From Pseudochrobactrum asaccharolyticum (GTDB lineage Bacteria > Pseudomonadota > Alphaproteobacteria > Rhizobiales > Rhizobiaceae): DNA of 64,000 bases. Both the position numbers and the translations under genes were made by a program. The first letter of the stretch is position 1. Each line of letters begins with the position of its first letter. Below, piece by piece: positions 1 through 8,744 of the stretch. Where the stretch lies: NCBI RefSeq assembly GCF_003314995.1, contig NZ_QNRH01000001.1, positions 248,001 to 312,000 on the forward strand. Reading direction: 5' to 3'. The notes below the pieces were generated by a model, which saw only the letters and a list, made by a program, of their open reading frames with translations, was not told where the DNA came from and did not search any database.

Positions 1-671
1 CGATCCCTGCGGGTCTGGTACGTGAAGAAACAGTGCTTGCCTATGGTATTACACTGTCGGTTTTCTCGGTAATGACACTCGGCTTGCTGGTGAACTGGCT
101 TTCTGCTGCATTGCTGGCATTTACGATTTTCTTCTACAGTGTTGTTTACACAATGTGGCTGAAACGCTCGACACCACAGAATATTGTGATCGGTGGTGCT
201 GCCGGTGCATTCCCGCCGATGATTGGCTGGGCTGCTGCAACCGGCTCGGTTTCGATTGAAAGCGTTGTGCTGTTTCTGATCATCTTCCTGTGGACGCCGC
301 CGCATTTCTGGGCGCTGTCATTGTTCATGTCCGGCGATTATGAAGCCGCAAATGTGCCGATGATGCCGAATGTGAAGGGTGAAAAATCCACCCGTCTGCA
401 GATTGTCGTTTACTCGCTGATCGTGGCACCTGTTGGTGTCTTGCCTTGGTTCTTAGGCTTCGGTGGCCATGTCTATGGCGTGCTGTCGACTTTGCTTGGT
501 GCGATCTTTATCTGGCGTGCTGTGCAATTATGGATGGCGCCGCAACATGAAGAGCAGATGCGGGCTGCCCGTGCGCTGTTTAAGTTTTCGCTGGTATATC
601 TTTCTGCCCTGTTCTGCGTGTTGCTTGCAGAGGCATTGGTTGCCAAACTACTGCCTGTGATCGGGGGATAA
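1..671 (+). CDS. ctaB: Protoheme IX farnesyltransferase CtaB (5' truncated by window edge)
   Basis: C-terminal part of an integral membrane UbiA-type prenyltransferase that farnesylates protohaem to haem O for cytochrome c oxidase. The reading frame is open from base 3 to the TAA at 669-671, so the real start and the first Asp-rich prenyl-diphosphate motif lie upstream of the window. Visible: several hydrophobic membrane segments, a PHFWALSLFMSGDY stretch followed by VPMMPNVKGE, which matches the second conserved cytoplasmic loop of CtaB/CyoE. Three bases separate its stop from the next ATG, and the downstream genes are all cytochrome oxidase assembly genes, which supports the call. Confidence 0.93.
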   Translation, partial: IPAGLVREETVLAYGITLSVFSVMTLGLLVNWLSAALLAFTIFFYSVVYTMWLKRSTPQNIVIGGAAGAFPPMIGWAAATGSVSIESVVLFLIIFLWTPPHFWALSLFMSGDYEAANVPMMPNVKGEKSTRLQIVVYSLIVAPVGVLPWFLGFGGHVYGVLSTLLGAIFIWRAVQLWMAPQHEEQMRAARALFKFSLVYLSALFCVLLAEALVAKLLPVIGG

Positions 672-673
672 TA

Positions 674-850
674 ATGGCGGAAAAATTGCCGAATACCGAA
701 ATCGAACTGATTACGCCGACAGATAAGCAGAAAAAAGCGCAGCGCAGCCGCTCGGTTGCTTTGGCGCTTGCTCTGACGGCATTTGTGGTAATTGTGTATA
801 TCGCGACATGGGTTAAACTTGGACCCGGAGTGTTGGTTCGTCCGATGTAA
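674..850 (+). CDS. coxF: Small single-pass membrane protein, CoxF-like (cytochrome oxidase cluster)
   Basis: A 58-residue protein starting at an ATG two bases after the ctaB stop. It has a charged N-terminal half (about residues 1-27, ending KKAQRSRS) followed by one hydrophobic helix (about 28-48) and a short tail. A tiny one-helix protein between ctaB and ctaG is a standing feature of the rhizobial cox operon, where it is usually called CoxF or described as an assembly factor; its exact role is not settled. The call rests on size, topology and position rather than on a motif. Confidence 0.75.
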   Translation: MAEKLPNTEIELITPTDKQKKAQRSRSVALALALTAFVVIVYIATWVKLGPGVLVRPM

Positions 851-896
851 TCGGAGGAGTATCAGCGTTTTAAGCTGCGGGGAGGCGGCATAGGCA

Positions 897-1574
897 ATGA
901 TAGAGAAACCGGAGAAGACAGAAACAATACAGGAAAACGCTGCTGCGGATACTGCCGTTGAGCAGGCGTATAATCAGCGCTCTAATCGTATTGTTGCTAT
1001 ATCCTGTGTGAGTTTCTTTGTTGCAATGATCGGTATGGCCTATGCAGCCGTACCGCTTTATCAGATGTTTTGTCAGGTGACCGGCTATGGCGGCACAACG
1101 CAGCGCGTTGAGCAGATGTCGGACACTATCCTTGATCAGACAGTTAAAGTCCGCTTTGATGCGAATGTCTCCGGCGGTTTGCCTTGGGATTTCAAGCCGG
1201 TGCAGCGCGAAGTCACTGTGCGTATCGGTGAGACCACCATTATCAATTATGAAGCGAAGAATATTTCAGATCGTCCGACCGCCGGACGGGCGACTTTCAA
1301 TGTCTCGCCGGATTTGACGGGTTCTTACTTCAATAAAGTTCAGTGCTTCTGTTTTACAGATACAACACTTGCTGCCGGTGAGACGATGGAAATGCCGGTC
1401 ATGTTCTTTGTTGATCCGGATATTGTGAAAGAAAAAGACCTCAAAGGTCTGACGACGATCACTTTGTCCTATACATTTTTCCCGCTGGATAAAGAGCCTG
1501 CAAATGCTGCGGTTCAGCCGGTAACCAGCCAGAAAAAAGCAGAATTAGCGGCACCAATAAAGCCGCTGGGATAA
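897..1574 (+). CDS. ctaG: Cytochrome c oxidase assembly protein CtaG/Cox11
   Basis: 225-residue copper chaperone that delivers copper to the CuB site of oxidase subunit I on the periplasmic side. A cytoplasmic N-terminus (1-29) precedes one membrane helix (about 30-50, AISCVSFFVAMIGMAYAAVP), then a periplasmic beta-rich domain. The copper-binding Cys pair is in VQCFCFT, and the Cox11 landmark YNxxxPLY-like region (VPLYQMFCQVTGYGG) follows the helix and contains a third Cys. Start ATG at 897; the ATG is preceded by GGGGAGG-like purines about 15 bases upstream. It lies between coxF and ctaE as in other alphaproteobacteria. Confidence 0.95.
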   Translation: MIEKPEKTETIQENAAADTAVEQAYNQRSNRIVAISCVSFFVAMIGMAYAAVPLYQMFCQVTGYGGTTQRVEQMSDTILDQTVKVRFDANVSGGLPWDFKPVQREVTVRIGETTIINYEAKNISDRPTAGRATFNVSPDLTGSYFNKVQCFCFTDTTLAAGETMEMPVMFFVDPDIVKEKDLKGLTTITLSYTFFPLDKEPANAAVQPVTSQKKAELAAPIKPLG

Positions 1575-1796
1575 TATCCCGCGACAACGTGTTGCGGTGC
1601 GCTGAAAAGTGAACTGCATCAAGATTATGAGTACAGGAATTATGCTTCCGGCACGGCAATGCATGCTCAGAGATGAACAGAGCGTTTGGTGGGCTGAATA
1701 AAACAAGGCGGGGTGTTTGCCGGAGCTGTCTCCGGTTGCAAACCGGACAAAAATAAACAGAGGAGCCTTGGGGCATAAACCTTAAGGGGGAATGAC

Positions 1797-2675
1797 ATGG
1801 CAGATACTCATCAGAAGAACCACGACTACCATATTATAGCGCCCAGTCCGTGGCCGTTTCTGAGTTCAGTCGGTGCATTTGTACTGGCGATTGGCGGTAT
1901 CGCTTATATGCGCTACCTCAATGCCGGTGAATTGCACCTGTTTGGGATTAATTTTGTAACGCCATGGCTGTTCTTCATCGGCATCGCGATCATCCTGTAT
2001 TGTATGTATGGCTGGTGGTCAGACACGATCCGTGAAGGTAAGGAGGGGCACCATACGCGTGTGGTTTCCATTCACCTGCGCTATGGCATGATCATGTTCA
2101 TCGCCTCTGAGGTGATGTTCTTCGTGGCATGGTTCTGGGCATTCTTCGATGCCAGCCTGTTCCCGAATGAAGTGCATCAGGTAATGCGTGCGGAATTCAC
2201 CGGTGGTCAGTGGCCTCCGAAGGGCATGGAAGTGCTCGATCCGCTGCATCTGCCGCTGTATAATACAGTGATCTTGCTGCTCTCCGGTACAACCCTGACA
2301 TGGGCGCATCACGCTTTGCTGCACAATGACCGTAAAGGTCTGGTGACAGGACTGGCATTTACCGTTGTTCTTGGCGTGTTGTTCTCGTTTGTGCAGGCTT
2401 ATGAATATATTCATGCGCCATTTGCATTCAAAGATTCCGTCTATGGCGCAACCTTCTTCATGGCGACCGGTTTCCACGGTTTCCACGTTCTTGTTGGTAC
2501 GATTTTCCTTGCTGTCTGTCTTATCCGCTCCATTCGCGGTGATTTCACGCCGAAGAACCATTTCGGTCTGGAAGCAGCAGCATGGTACTGGCATTTCGTG
2601 GACGTTGTCTGGCTGTTCCTGTTCTTCAGCATCTATGTCTGGGGCTCATGGGGCGCGCCGATTGCCGTGCATTGA
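1797..2675 (+). CDS. ctaE: Cytochrome c oxidase subunit III
   Basis: 292-residue integral membrane subunit III of the aa3-type oxidase (COX3 family, seven predicted helices). Diagnostic segments include SEVMFFVAWFWAFFDASL with its membrane Glu, a GTTLTWAHHALLH segment and the terminal WYWHFVDVVWLFLF helix. The ATG at 1797 has a strong ribosome site (AAGGGGGA, about 6 bases upstream). A 222-base gap separates it from ctaG; it contains a short CCGGAG/CTCCGG hairpin (1720-1735), so ctaE may have its own promoter. A terminator follows at 2728. Confidence 0.96.
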   Translation: MADTHQKNHDYHIIAPSPWPFLSSVGAFVLAIGGIAYMRYLNAGELHLFGINFVTPWLFFIGIAIILYCMYGWWSDTIREGKEGHHTRVVSIHLRYGMIMFIASEVMFFVAWFWAFFDASLFPNEVHQVMRAEFTGGQWPPKGMEVLDPLHLPLYNTVILLLSGTTLTWAHHALLHNDRKGLVTGLAFTVVLGVLFSFVQAYEYIHAPFAFKDSVYGATFFMATGFHGFHVLVGTIFLAVCLIRSIRGDFTPKNHFGLEAAAWYWHFVDVVWLFLFFSIYVWGSWGAPIAVH

Positions 2676-2727
2676 TTGCTCTTCGGGAAAACCGCGCTGT
2701 GGCGGTGATCCGTTGAGGTAAGATTGA

Positions 2728-2764
2728 AAGCGCCGTGGGGACGAAAACCAACGGCGCTTTTTTT
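2728..2764 (+). terminator. Rho-independent terminator after ctaE
   Basis: Stem AAGCGCCGT (2728-2736) pairs with ACGGCGCTT (2751-2759) around a 14-base loop and runs into a stretch of seven T. It closes the ctaG-ctaE part of the cluster before the DUF983 gene. Confidence 0.88.
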
Positions 2765-2806
2765 ATCCGGATAGTATCACATCAGCGCGAACAGAAAGGA
2801 TATCCT

Positions 2807-3199
2807 ATGGATAATGACGACAGTTTGTATCCTCCTGTGGAACCGATCGCTGCCGGTATTAAAGCGCGTTGCCCACGGTGCGGGCAGGGCGCCTTGTTCA
2901 ACGGTTATCTGAAATTGGCAAAGCGCTGCGAAGTTTGCGAACTGGATTACGGTTTTGCAGATTCCGGTGACGGGCCGGTTGTGTTTGTGCTGTTGCTGGA
3001 TGGTTTTCTTGTCACAGCTTTGGCGCTCTGGGCTGAAGTATCCTATCAGCTGCCGCTCTGGTTGCATTTTATCATCTGGATACCTTTGGCTATCTTGATT
3101 GGTCTGGTACTGACACGCTGGATGAAAGGTATTCTGATCACGTTGCAATATAAGCATAAGGCAGCCTCAGGGCAGCTTGATAAACGGGGACGGGAATGA
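2807..3199 (+). CDS. DUF983 family membrane protein
   Basis: 130-residue protein with an N-terminal zinc-ribbon-like part (CPRCGQG at about 19-25 and CEVCELDYG at about 37-45, two CxxC pairs) and two hydrophobic helices (about 60-110). DUF983 proteins are found next to cytochrome oxidase genes in alphaproteobacteria; the function is unknown but an oxidase assembly role is often inferred. The start at 2807 was chosen over an upstream in-frame GTG inside the terminator because GAAAGGA lies 8 bases before this ATG. It overlaps surf1 by four bases (ATGA), implying translational coupling. Confidence 0.9.
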   Translation: MDNDDSLYPPVEPIAAGIKARCPRCGQGALFNGYLKLAKRCEVCELDYGFADSGDGPVVFVLLLDGFLVTALALWAEVSYQLPLWLHFIIWIPLAILIGLVLTRWMKGILITLQYKHKAASGQLDKRGRE

Positions 3200-3960
3200 C
3201 GATGTCGCATGAGGTTTCACCGCAGGCTGTGAAACGCTTCCCATGGGTTTTGCTGCTGTGCAGCGGCATTGCTTTCGCTGTTTTAGTGACATTAGGCATC
3301 TGGCAGACACAGCGCCTGTTCTGGAAAGAGCAGCTGATTGCGCAGATCGAAGCGCGCACGCATTCTGCACCACGACCATTGTCTGAAGTTGAAGCAGAGT
3401 TCGCACAAGGTAATAGTGTGGATTATCTGCCGGTGAAGCTGAGCGGCATGTTCCGTCACGATGAAGAACAGTATTTTTTCACCACCTTTAAAGGTGCATC
3501 CGGCTATGCGGTCTATACGCCGCTGTTGCTCACTGATGGTCGGGCTATTTTAGTCAATCGTGGCTTTGTGCCCTATGAAAAGCAAAACCCGTCGACGCGC
3601 GCTGAGGGGCAAGTGACTGGTGAGGTCACAATCACCGGTCTGGCGCGTGATCCGCTACTTGCCAAGCCTTCTTTCTATCTGCCGGATAATGAGCCTGCGA
3701 AAAAGCTCTATTACTGGAAAGACTGGGGCATGATGATGGAGAACAGCCCGCTTTCCAAAGAACATGATTTTGTCGGGTTTTTTGTGGATGCAGATGCCGC
3801 ACCCAATGCCGGTGGTTTGCCGGTTGGCGGTATAACCATTTTGGAGCAGCCGAATAATCACCTGCAATATGCGGGGACATGGTTCGGACTGGCTGCGGTT
3901 TTGCTGGTGGTGACCTTTATTTATATTTTCCGTCAACGACGTGGCGGAGTTGCGCAATAG
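3196..3960 (+). CDS. surf1: SURF1 family cytochrome oxidase assembly protein
   Basis: 254-residue SURF1/Shy1 homologue that helps insert haem a into oxidase subunit I. Topology is as in the family: an N-terminal membrane helix (about 13-34, FPWVLLLCSGIAFAVLVTLG followed by IWQTQR), a large periplasmic domain with VNRGFVPYE and YYWKDWG motifs, and a C-terminal helix (about 228-248). The gene starts in an ATGA overlap with the DUF983 gene, so the two are expected to be co-translated. Confidence 0.94.
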   Translation: MTMSHEVSPQAVKRFPWVLLLCSGIAFAVLVTLGIWQTQRLFWKEQLIAQIEARTHSAPRPLSEVEAEFAQGNSVDYLPVKLSGMFRHDEEQYFFTTFKGASGYAVYTPLLLTDGRAILVNRGFVPYEKQNPSTRAEGQVTGEVTITGLARDPLLAKPSFYLPDNEPAKKLYYWKDWGMMMENSPLSKEHDFVGFFVDADAAPNAGGLPVGGITILEQPNNHLQYAGTWFGLAAVLLVVTFIYIFRQRRGGVAQ

Positions 3961-4071
3961 CTGTTGACATTGCACGGCACGAAGCCCAATTGCTAATGCA
4001 GCATTGTTTTATAGCGCATTGCCGGTTTATGGTCGCGATGCTGCTTTGAAGACAGGATAATTCATAGTTCA

Positions 4072-5073
4072 ATGACTGATAAACCTAAGCTGACCATCCG
4101 CCTGTGCGGTCCACGTGGATTTTGTGCCGGTGTTGATCGCGCCATTCAGATCGTTGTGCTGGCGCTGAAAAAATACGGCGCTCCGGTTTATGTCCGTCAT
4201 GAGATCGTGCATAACCGCTATGTCGTTGAAGGCCTGCAGGCGCGCGGCGCGATTTTCGTGGAAGAGCTTGACGAAATTCCGATGGAGCATCGGGATCAGC
4301 CCGTGGTTTTCTCCGCCCATGGCGTGCCGAAATCCGTGCCGGAAGATGCAGATGCCAAAAATCTGTTTTATCTGGATGCAACATGCCCGCTGGTGTCAAA
4401 AGTTCACAAGCAGGCCATGCGCCATCAGCGTCTCGGCCGTCATGTCATTCTGATCGGCCATTCCGGTCATCCGGAAGTGATCGGTACGATGGGGCAGTTG
4501 CCGGAAGGCACAGTTTCACTGATTGAGACCGTTGAAGATGCTGAGAAATATCAGCCGGAAGATGCTGACAACCTCGGTTTCGTAACCCAGACAACACTGT
4601 CGGTTGACGATACTGCCGGTATTATTGCGAAGCTTCAGGAGCGTTTTCCGCAGCTGACAGCACCAGCCGCGGAATCCATTTGTTACGCGACAACCAACCG
4701 TCAGGAAGCGGTGAAGGAAGCAGCCCCCGGTTGTGATCTGTTCCTGATCGTCGGTGCGCCAAACTCTTCCAACTCCAAACGTCTGGTTGAAGTTGCCGAG
4801 CGTTCCGGCGCACGTCATTCACTGCTTGTGCAGCGCGCGGAAGAAATCGACTGGGATAATCTCGGGGATCTTTCAGTGCTCGGAATTTCTGCTGGCGCAT
4901 CCGCTCCGGAAATCATTGTTGATGAAATCATTGATGCATTTTCGCAGCGCTATGATGTCACCATTGATCTGGCAATTACGACCGTTGAAACAGAAAACTT
5001 CCTTGTTAATCGTCAGATCCGCGATGTGGAATTGACGGCGCAGGATATGGCTTTTGTAAACGGCAATCACTAA
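4072..5073 (+). CDS. ispH: 4-hydroxy-3-methylbut-2-enyl diphosphate reductase
   Basis: 333-residue iron-sulfur enzyme of the MEP isoprenoid pathway; it reduces HMBPP to IPP and DMAPP in the cytosol. The three cluster-ligating cysteines are visible in GFCAGVDRA (C18), DATCPLVSK (about 103) and [11 protein letters not shown] (about 202), and the substrate-binding residues of SAHGVP, GHSGHPE and NSSNSKRL are present. Length is normal for the family. The ATG at 4072 follows a 111-base gap after surf1. Its stop codon overlaps the first bases of a large palindromic intergenic element. Confidence 0.97.
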   Translation: MTDKPKLTIRLCGPRGFCAGVDRAIQIVVLALKKYGAPVYVRHEIVHNRYVVEGLQARGAIFVEELDEIPMEHRDQPVVFSAHGVPKSVPEDADAKNLFYLDATCPLVSKVHKQAMRHQRLGRHVILIGHSGHPEVIGTMGQLPEGTVSLIETVEDAEKYQPEDADNLGFVTQTTLSVDDTAGIIAKLQERFPQLTAPAAESICYATTNRQEAVKEAAPGCDLFLIVGAPNSSNSKRLVEVAERSGARHSLLVQRAEEIDWDNLGDLSVLGISAGASAPEIIVDEIIDAFSQRYDVTIDLAITTVETENFLVNRQIRDVELTAQDMAFVNGNH

Positions 5074-5217
5074 GCACTTGATTTAAAAGGTGTCATACCG
5101 TGCTGCAAATGGCAATTTTTGCGCTTACCTAGGCTCACGTACTTATATGTACGCTGCGCTCCGGTTCTCAAAATCACCATTTTCGCTATGGCCTGCCACT
5201 TTTTCGATTTAAGTGCT
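5073..5217. repeat. About 145-bp imperfect palindromic intergenic element
   Basis: The ends are AGCACTT (5073-5079) and AAGTGCT (5211-5217), both followed inwards by A/T-rich tracts. Inside are AAATGG/CCATTT (about 5107 and 5178) and, at the centre, CGTAC-TTATAT-GTACG (5140-5155). The two halves are partial inverted copies of each other, so the whole unit could fold into one long hairpin. It has no open reading frame of note and fills most of the ispH-thrB gap. It has the look of a dispersed intergenic repeat, but no second copy lies in this window, so its family is not established. Confidence 0.6.
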
Positions 5218-5275
5218 AAAAACAAAAAATATACTGCCGCAATTTCCGTTCAGGTAACGGCAGGGGGAGACCAGC

Positions 5276-6235
5276 ATGGCTGTCTATACAGATATTAATG
5301 AAATTGAACTGGCAGCCTACCTGGAAAATTACGATATAGGCACTCTGCTGTCTTTCAAAGGCATTGCCGAGGGCGTTGAAAATTCTAATTTTCTGCTGCG
5401 CACAACCGCCGGTACATTCATTCTGACGCTGTATGAAAAGCGCGTTGACCGTAATGATCTGCCGTTCTTTATCAATCTGATGCAGCATCTGGCTGCCAAT
5501 GGCATTGAGTGTCCGCAGCCTGTGGTGCAGAAAAACGGCGCGGCGATTGGCGAACTGGCCGGTCGTCCGTCTGCAATTGTTACTTTTCTGGAGGGCATGT
5601 GGCTGCGCAAACCGGCTGCGGAACATTGCTATGCGCTTGGTGTGGCTATGGCGCAGATGCATGTGGCGGGGCAGAGCTTTGCCATGCAGCGTGAAAACAG
5701 TTTGACAATGAAAGACTGGCGGCCGCTTTGGGAAAAATGCATGGCAGATGCCGATGCCGTAGAAGCCGGTTTGCGTGTGCAGACCGAAGCAGATCTAGCC
5801 TATCTGGAAAAGAACTGGCCGTCTGATTTGCCGCGCGGTGTGATCCATGCGGATATGTTTCCCGACAATGTGTTCTTCATTGGCCAGAACCTTTCAGGGA
5901 TCATTGATTTCTATTTCGCCTGCACAGATATGCTGGCCTATGATCTGGCAATCTGCCTGAATGCATGGTGTTTTGAGCGCGACTTCTCGTATAATCTGAC
6001 CAAAGGCACAGCACTGTTGCGTGGTTATAATTCTGTTCGTCCGCTTGAACCGGCAGAACAGCAGGCTTTGCCGGTATTGTGTCATGGTTCGGCCATGCGC
6101 TTCATGCTGACAAGGCTCTATGACTGGATCAATACACCGGCAGACAGTTTTGTGACCAAGAAAGATCCGATGGAGTATCTGCGCCGTATGCGGTTCCATC
6201 GTGAAGTGCGCTCGGCCAGTGAATACGGGCAGTAA
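5276..6235 (+). CDS. thrB: Homoserine kinase ThrB (APH-fold type)
   Basis: 319-residue kinase that phosphorylates L-homoserine in threonine biosynthesis; the product is the substrate of ThrC (13847-15244, other strand). This is the aminoglycoside-phosphotransferase-fold ThrB found in rhizobia and pseudomonads, not the GHMP type: N-lobe [22 protein letters not shown], catalytic loop [13 protein letters not shown] (about 199-211) and metal-binding [10 protein letters not shown] (about 218-227). GGGGAG lies 7-12 bases before the ATG. Gene order ispH-thrB-rnhA is typical of the group. Confidence 0.96.
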   Translation: MAVYTDINEIELAAYLENYDIGTLLSFKGIAEGVENSNFLLRTTAGTFILTLYEKRVDRNDLPFFINLMQHLAANGIECPQPVVQKNGAAIGELAGRPSAIVTFLEGMWLRKPAAEHCYALGVAMAQMHVAGQSFAMQRENSLTMKDWRPLWEKCMADADAVEAGLRVQTEADLAYLEKNWPSDLPRGVIHADMFPDNVFFIGQNLSGIIDFYFACTDMLAYDLAICLNAWCFERDFSYNLTKGTALLRGYNSVRPLEPAEQQALPVLCHGSAMRFMLTRLYDWINTPADSFVTKKDPMEYLRRMRFHREVRSASEYGQ

Positions 6236-6282
6236 CGCTCTCTCAGCTGCTAAATTTATATGAAATAATGTGAGTAATCCGC

Positions 6283-6723
6283 TTGAAGACAATTACAGCC
6301 TATACGGATGGTGCCTGTTCAGGAAATCCGGGTCCCGGGGGGTGGGGGGCTATTCTGGACTATAATGGTAACCGGAAAGAACTGAACGGTGGTGAGGCGG
6401 ACACCACCAATAACCGCATGGAATTGATGGCTGCAATCTCTGCATTGCAGGCGCTGAAAGAGCCATGTCAGGTTGATCTCTATACGGACTCTGTTTATGT
6501 GCGCGACGGCATCTCCAAATGGATTGAGGGCTGGAAGCGCAATGGCTGGAAAACAGCTGCAAAACAGCCGGTGAAAAATGCGGAACTGTGGCAGACACTG
6601 GATGCCGCCCGTAAAAATCACAAGGTGACCTGGCACTGGGTAAAAGGCCATGCGGGGCATCCGGAGAATGAGCGTGCGGATGAGCTGGCGCGTGAAGGTA
6701 TGGCACCGTATAAGAAACGCTGA
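6283..6723 (+). CDS. rnhA: Ribonuclease HI (TTG start)
   Basis: 146-residue enzyme that cuts the RNA strand of RNA-DNA hybrids. The four acidic catalytic residues are in place: [10 protein letters not shown] (D9), NNRMELMA (E46 area), TDSVYVRDG (D68 area) and NERADELA (D132 area). No ATG is available: an in-frame TGA at 6271-6273 lies four codons upstream, so the TTG at 6283 is the only reasonable start, and it gives the family's exact N-terminus (KTITAYTDG). A weak start may hold expression down. Confidence 0.95.
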   Translation: MKTITAYTDGACSGNPGPGGWGAILDYNGNRKELNGGEADTTNNRMELMAAISALQALKEPCQVDLYTDSVYVRDGISKWIEGWKRNGWKTAAKQPVKNAELWQTLDAARKNHKVTWHWVKGHAGHPENERADELAREGMAPYKKR

Positions 6724-6776
6724 CAGAGCAATCTCAGTGTAATGTTGCGGTTCAAGAGCCGCTGAAAGCAGCCCCA

Positions 6777-7178
6777 ATGATCTATCTTACACTGCTCCTG
6801 ACCGCGATTTTTCTTATTCTGTCTGCAATCCATATTTACTGGGCATTGGGTGGAGAAGCGGGCAAAGTCGCTGCTATTCCGGTCAAGGATAACGGGCAGA
6901 GATCATTCTCACCATCCAAAACCGGTACATTGGCGGTGGCTGTAGCATTGTTTTGCTTTGCCGTGCTGCTCTTCTGCATCGGTGTGCAGTCTGTCACAGT
7001 GCTGCGTCCGTTGGGCTGGTTACTGGCATTGGTATTGTTTTTAAGGGCAATCGGTGATTTCAAACTGGTCGGCTTTTTTAAGCGACCTTCCGCATCTGTC
7101 TTTGCGAAAAATGATAGCAGGTTCTATTCACCGCTCTGCCTGTTTCTTGCCGCAGGTGTTTTATATATTTCTTTCTGA
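6777..7178 (+). CDS. DUF3995 family membrane protein
   Basis: 133-residue protein with four predicted membrane helices (about 3-23, 50-72, 76-94 and 113-131). The opening helix followed by HIYWALGG and the later RAIGDFKLVGFFKR stretch are the landmarks of DUF3995. Function is unknown. It starts 53 bases after rnhA on the same strand and is closed by a terminator at 7190, so the two may share a transcript. Confidence 0.85.
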   Translation: MIYLTLLLTAIFLILSAIHIYWALGGEAGKVAAIPVKDNGQRSFSPSKTGTLAVAVALFCFAVLLFCIGVQSVTVLRPLGWLLALVLFLRAIGDFKLVGFFKRPSASVFAKNDSRFYSPLCLFLAAGVLYISF

Positions 7179-7189
7179 ATGAGAGTGTA

Positions 7190-7216
7190 AAAAAGCCCGC
7201 AGGAAGCGGGCTTTTT
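7190..7216. terminator. Bidirectional terminator between DUF3995 gene and peroxiredoxin
   Basis: AAAAAGCCCGC (7190-7200) and GCGGGCTTTTT (7206-7216) form an 11-bp stem with a 5-base loop. A and T tracts on the two sides let it work for both convergent genes. Confidence 0.92.
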
Positions 7217-7227
7217 CTTTGTCATTA

Positions 7228-7713
7228 TCAGAGCTTTTCAAGCATGGCTTCTGCGGAGGAAACCGTAGCAACGCCCGGATTTTCTTCAATGTCGAGGCTC
7301 TTAACTACACCGTCTTCAATCAGCGCGGAATAGCGCTTGGAGCGAACACCGAGACCGCCGCCGGACAGGTCGATATCAAGACCGGCTGCTTTGGTGAATG
7401 CGCCGATGCCGTCAGAAAGATAGACAATCTTGCCTTCGCCTTCAGTGGCTTTCGCCCATGCGCCCATAACATGCACGTCATTAACGGAAACGACAGCAAC
7501 AGTGTCTACGCCTTTGGCGATCAGGGCATCGTAATTGGCCAGATAGCCTGGCAGATGGTTCAGGGTGCATGTTGGGGTAAAGGCACCCGGAACTGCGAAG
7601 AGAACAACTTTTTTACCCTTGAAAACGTCATCGGTGGAGACGTCTTTAACGCCGTCAGCAGTTTTAACTTTGAAGCTTGCTGCTGGCAGTTTATCGCCGA
7701 TCTGAATAGCCAT
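7228..7713 (-). CDS. Peroxiredoxin, Prx5-like, single-cysteine
   Basis: 161-residue thiol peroxidase that reduces hydrogen peroxide and organic hydroperoxides. The peroxidatic cysteine is C49 in PGAFTPTC, the Prx5/AhpE-like signature, and the conserved Arg is in GVRSKRYSAL. C49 is the only cysteine, so there is no resolving Cys in the chain and recycling must use glutathione/glutaredoxin or a partner thiol. In the family it is often called a glutaredoxin-dependent peroxiredoxin. The ATG at 7713 is preceded by AAGGAGAAC. It is transcribed alone, away from a long A/T-rich region. Confidence 0.94.
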   Translation of the reverse strand: MAIQIGDKLPAASFKVKTADGVKDVSTDDVFKGKKVVLFAVPGAFTPTCTLNHLPGYLANYDALIAKGVDTVAVVSVNDVHVMGAWAKATEGEGKIVYLSDGIGAFTKAAGLDIDLSGGGLGVRSKRYSALIEDGVVKSLDIEENPGVATVSSAEAMLEKL

Positions 7714-8096
7714 GTCTGTTCTCCTTCATACAGATTATCAGTATTCGATAGTCGCATTATACATAGCCTCAGTGCAGCTTTTACGAAAGCGCTATTTGCT
7801 GCAACTGAGGTCGCTGTTTAGGACATTTTTCTTATGATAGTGCTTGGTGTGGTTTTTATATGTGTTTTTTCTTAAATAAAGTTTTGCCACAATATTTTGA
7901 AATTATTGTCTAATTTATATTGCACTTTTCGGACAGGTCAAAAACTTACCATTTGCAGCTTGGCTGATACAGTCACTGTGCTATCTTATTTTTCAACAGT
8001 GCCATGAATATATAAAAATAAAGAGCACATTCTTCTGCAATGAACTGCCAAATGCGTATCTGTTCCTGATCAGCTTAATTGTATTGAAAGAGGTGC
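7714..8096. other. 383-bp A/T-rich divergent intergenic region
   Basis: This gap lies between the divergent peroxiredoxin (minus) and yqgE (plus) genes, so it should hold both promoters. It is markedly A/T-rich between about 7830 and 8030. No open reading frame, RNA gene or clear operator was recognised. Confidence 0.6.
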
Positions 8097-8678
8097 ATGG
8101 TGAAAAACGGTTTCCTCAACGGACGATTTCTGCTTGCAATGCCCGGCATGACGGATGAACGGTTTGCCCGTACTGTCATTTACATCTGCGCGCATTCCGA
8201 GCAGGGCACCATGGGCTTCATTATCAATCAGCCCCAACCACTTGGCTTTTCTGACTTGCTGGTGCGGCTTGGTATAATTACGCAGGCACAGAGCATTCTG
8301 ATGCCGGAGAAAAACCGCTCCCTTGTTGTGCGCCATGGCGGGCCTGTGGAAACGGGGCGCGGATTTGTTTTGCACAGCGATGACTTTATGGTCAAAACCA
8401 GTATGCCCGTGACCGACGATATCTGCATGACTGCGACACTGGATATTCTGCATGCAATTTCCGAAGGCACAGGGCCTGAAAAAACATTGATGACGCTGGG
8501 CTATGCAGGTTGGGATGCCGGACAAATCGAGCGGGAAATTGCCAATAATGACTGGCTGATCTGCGAGGTAACGCCGGAATTGTTATTCGACGGCGATCTT
8601 TTAGGGAAATATGATCGGGTTATGGCGCAGATGGGCGTCGATCCTGCACGTCTTGTTGTGCAGGCAGGGCACGCCTGA
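8097..8678 (+). CDS. YqgE/AlgH family protein (UPF0301)
   Basis: 193-residue cytosolic protein of the AlgH/YqgE family; the opening [22 protein letters not shown] and later [15 protein letters not shown] and [12 protein letters not shown] are family hallmarks. AlgH was named for an effect on alginate genes in Pseudomonas, but the molecular role is unknown. ATG at 8097 with AGAGG 5-9 bases upstream. It stands alone, with a terminator shared with the convergent EAL gene directly after it. Confidence 0.93.
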   Translation: MVKNGFLNGRFLLAMPGMTDERFARTVIYICAHSEQGTMGFIINQPQPLGFSDLLVRLGIITQAQSILMPEKNRSLVVRHGGPVETGRGFVLHSDDFMVKTSMPVTDDICMTATLDILHAISEGTGPEKTLMTLGYAGWDAGQIEREIANNDWLICEVTPELLFDGDLLGKYDRVMAQMGVDPARLVVQAGHA

Positions 8679-8702
8679 ACATTATCTGTGAGTGAAGACA
8701 AG

Positions 8703-8744
8703 AACACCGGCTTCTCTTTTGATCAGGGAAGCCGGTGTTTTTAT
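8703..8744. terminator. Terminator between convergent yqgE and EAL-domain genes
   Basis: AACACCGGCTTC (8703-8714) pairs perfectly with GAAGCCGGTGTT (8728-8739), a 12-bp stem with a 13-base loop, followed by a T-rich tract. Confidence 0.92.

Noticed and set aside
7219-7821. 200-codon plus-strand open frame opposite the peroxiredoxin gene
   Set aside because: The minus-strand peroxiredoxin has its catalytic Cys motif and a good ribosome site; this frame begins in its antisense and has no recognisable domain.
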